DNA of 64,000 nucleotides from Anabaena sphaerica FACHB-251 (GTDB taxonomy: Bacteria; Cyanobacteriota; Cyanobacteriia; Cyanobacteriales; Nostocaceae), in assembly GCF_014696825.1 (NCBI RefSeq), contig NZ_JACJQU010000002.1, positions 558,001 through 622,000 on the forward strand, written 5' to 3'. The translations under genes were made by a program, and so were the position numbers. The notes under the pieces are model-generated. The model was not told where the DNA came from. It made no database searches and worked only from the letters and a program-made list of their open reading frames with translations. This document shows, piece after piece, positions 62,960 through 64,000 of this stretch. Position 1 is the stretch's first letter. Every line of letters begins with the position of its first letter.

Positions 62960-63102
62960 TAAGAAAAGGCAATAGGCAATAAGCAATAGGCAATAGTTCC
63001 TAAATTTTGACTTTTGAATTAACCTGTTCCCTGTTCCCTGTTCCTTGTTCTCAATGACTAATGACCAATGACTAATGACAAATGACTAATGACTAATGAC
63101 CA
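62960..63102. repeat. Short tandem repeat tracts before the TPR gene
   Basis: GGCAATA repeats (about 62970-62996), a CCTGTTC tract (about 63022-63047) and an ATGACTA/ATGACCA tract (about 63054-63102) follow one another. The last runs directly into the ATG of the TPR gene, so the start context of that gene is made of repeats. Confidence 0.75.
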
Positions 63103-63525
63103 ATGACTATCACAATTGAAGAACTGTTTGATACAGGTTTAGAACGCTATAAAGCAGGAGAATCACCAGAAACGCTCATCCCTGTATTTAAAGAGGTGTG
63201 CGATCGCTCTCCTAAAGCCAGTTCCGCTTGGATTTGTCTAGCGTGGTTGTACCTCTTAGATAACAAAGCCAAATTAGCTTACACAGCCGCAAACAAAGCA
63301 GTAAAATTAAATCCCCAAGACCCACAAGCCAGAATTAATCTCGCTTTAGCCATGTTAGAAACCGGTCAGAAAGGTTTGCGAGAACACATTGACTTTGCAC
63401 AACAGTTGATTTTTGTCAACAAAGAATGGGAAGAAGAAGTTAAAAACAGCATTGAAGACGGTTTAACCAGGAAACCCGATTGGCAAAGTTTGGCTAAAGT
63501 CAAAAAATGGCTATTTGAAGAATAA
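63103..63525 (+). CDS. Small TPR-containing protein
   Basis: The 140-residue helical protein has TPR-like units at about 40-75 (ASSAWICLAWLYLLDNKAKLAYTAANKAVKLNPQ in parts) and a following one. Such short TPR proteins are common and conserved in cyanobacteria. The role is unknown. The ATG is within an ATGACTA tandem repeat, so the exact start could shift by a repeat unit, but the conserved part begins at MTITIEELFDTGLE. Confidence 0.75.
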   Translation: MTITIEELFDTGLERYKAGESPETLIPVFKEVCDRSPKASSAWICLAWLYLLDNKAKLAYTAANKAVKLNPQDPQARINLALAMLETGQKGLREHIDFAQQLIFVNKEWEEEVKNSIEDGLTRKPDWQSLAKVKKWLFEE

Positions 63526-63596
63526 TTCGTAATTCATAATTCATAATTCATAATTATGAATTATGATAATCAACTATAAAAGTTTATTCAATCAAG

Positions 63597-63839
63597 ATGA
63601 AAGATAAATTGTTAAATTGGCTCAATATAATATTAGTTGCTGATGTTTTCCTGGTGATTTTAGGTTTTGTTTGGTTTGCTATAGCTGTTATTGGTAATGC
63701 GTCAGGAATCAACTTAGGTTTAGATTTATGGCATAAACTGTGGATACCACTATTTAACCCAGCTATTGGTATTTTGATGGGTGGGGCGCTCCTCAGTGGG
63801 ATTACCAGTTGGGTTTCTAAGAAATTGATGAAAAATTAG
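63597..63839 (+). CDS. Small two-helix membrane protein of unknown function
   Basis: This 80-residue protein has two predicted membrane helices: about 10-33 (IILVADVFLVILGFVWFAIA) and 50-70 (PLFNPAIGILMGGALLSGI). The cytosolic ends are basic. It begins 71 bp after the TPR gene on the same strand, with TAATTCA repeats in between. The family is not recognised. Confidence 0.6.
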   Translation: MKDKLLNWLNIILVADVFLVILGFVWFAIAVIGNASGINLGLDLWHKLWIPLFNPAIGILMGGALLSGITSWVSKKLMKN

Positions 63840-63845
63840 TTATAG

Positions 63846-63990
63846 CAGGTAACAGGTGACAGGTGACAGTTAAGAGAGAATAGGGAATAGGGAATAATGA
63901 TTTAATTACTAATAACCAATTACCAATTACCAATTACCAATTACCAATCACCAATTACCAATTACCCATTACCCATAACCAATTATTTCA
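63846..63990. repeat. Short tandem repeats at the right window edge
   Basis: GGTGACAG units (about 63850-63869), AATAGGG units (63880-63893) and a long ACCAATT/ACCCATT tract (about 63912-63985) fill the end of the window. No gene is seen. Confidence 0.8.
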
Positions 63991-64000
63991 AAATTTCCTT

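Noticed and set aside
1-64000. tRNA, rRNA, tmRNA or other standard RNA genes
   Set aside because: No T-loop/anticodon-arm pattern or rRNA segment was recognised in any intergenic gap by eye. A dedicated RNA gene scan was not possible here.

Overview
The window looks like a filamentous, heterocyst-lineage cyanobacterium (Nostocales), most likely of the Aphanizomenon/Dolichospermum group. The reasons are low GC, many GCGATCGC (HIP1) octamers, abundant short tandem repeats and palindromic repeats between genes, chlorophyll and carotenoid genes (chlI, crtQ), and cyanobacterial-only families. The HEPN toxin encoded inside the cas operon carries its RX4HXY tyrosine at residue 109, the number I recall for the HEPN-MNT pair published from Aphanizomenon flos-aquae. 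The genus is an inference. No rRNA or tRNA gene was seen.

Layout. Positions 1-9.7 kb: the tail of a probable radical-SAM protein, a very long secreted RTX nuclease, a broken DevA-type ABC ATPase gene cut by a 22-bp repeat and a MITE, and a TPR-CHAT protein next to a small paralogue of its N-terminal domain. 10-24.6 kb: housekeeping and signalling genes (dnaX, a 1717-residue CBS-GAF-PAS hybrid histidine kinase, an ADP-ribosylglycohydrolase cluster, class I aldolase, an exported small protein, an acyl-CoA ligase, an aspartate aminotransferase). 24.8-39.8 kb: a complete type I-D CRISPR-Cas locus, consisting of a divergent WYL regulator, cas3', a 102-residue unknown gene, an MNT-HEPN toxin-antitoxin pair, cas10d, csc2, csc1, cas6, cas4, cas1, cas2, a leader, and an array of 22 identical 37-bp repeats with 21 spacers. 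39.9-52 kb: glycosyltransferase, chlI, Uma2 family protein, a two-gene ATPase/TOPRIM-like pair, an ABC exporter split by a Panacea-domain gene, prxQ, cobQ and a ferredoxin. 52.1-57.7 kb: a defence-type cluster (AbiEii/AbiEi, a papain-like protein with two small genes, a restriction-modification pair). 57.9-64 kb: SRPBCC protein, crtQ, a small RHH protein, a conserved 542-residue protein, an IscA/SufA protein, a TPR protein and a small membrane protein.

The most interesting part is the 306-bp gap after cas3' (27,998-28,303). It holds two degenerate CRISPR repeats on the minus strand, opposite to the main array, preceded by a good promoter (TTGACT-N17-TACAAT). The first bases of the spacer-like sequence match a site 90 bp away at 10 of the first 11 positions. 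The only mismatch is at position 6, and a GTC triplet (fits the I-D GTH PAM) lies directly upstream. Just beyond that site is a minimal reading frame, ATG-AAT-TAG, behind a strong Shine-Dalgarno sequence. Together these resemble a CreTA-type RNA toxin-antitoxin that guards the cas genes, here in a type I-D locus that also contains the protein toxin-antitoxin MNT-HEPN. This reading is inference and needs RNA evidence.

How the genes work together: Cas10d (HD nuclease), Csc2 (Cas7), Csc1 (Cas5) and Cas6 would form the effector, Cas3' unwinds DNA, and Cas1-Cas2-Cas4 acquire spacers. The WYL protein probably represses the operon. MNT keeps the HEPN tRNA nuclease silent by AMPylation. Different palindromic repeat families sit in most cas intergenic gaps, and two copies of one 65-bp element bracket the cas1-cas2-array block.
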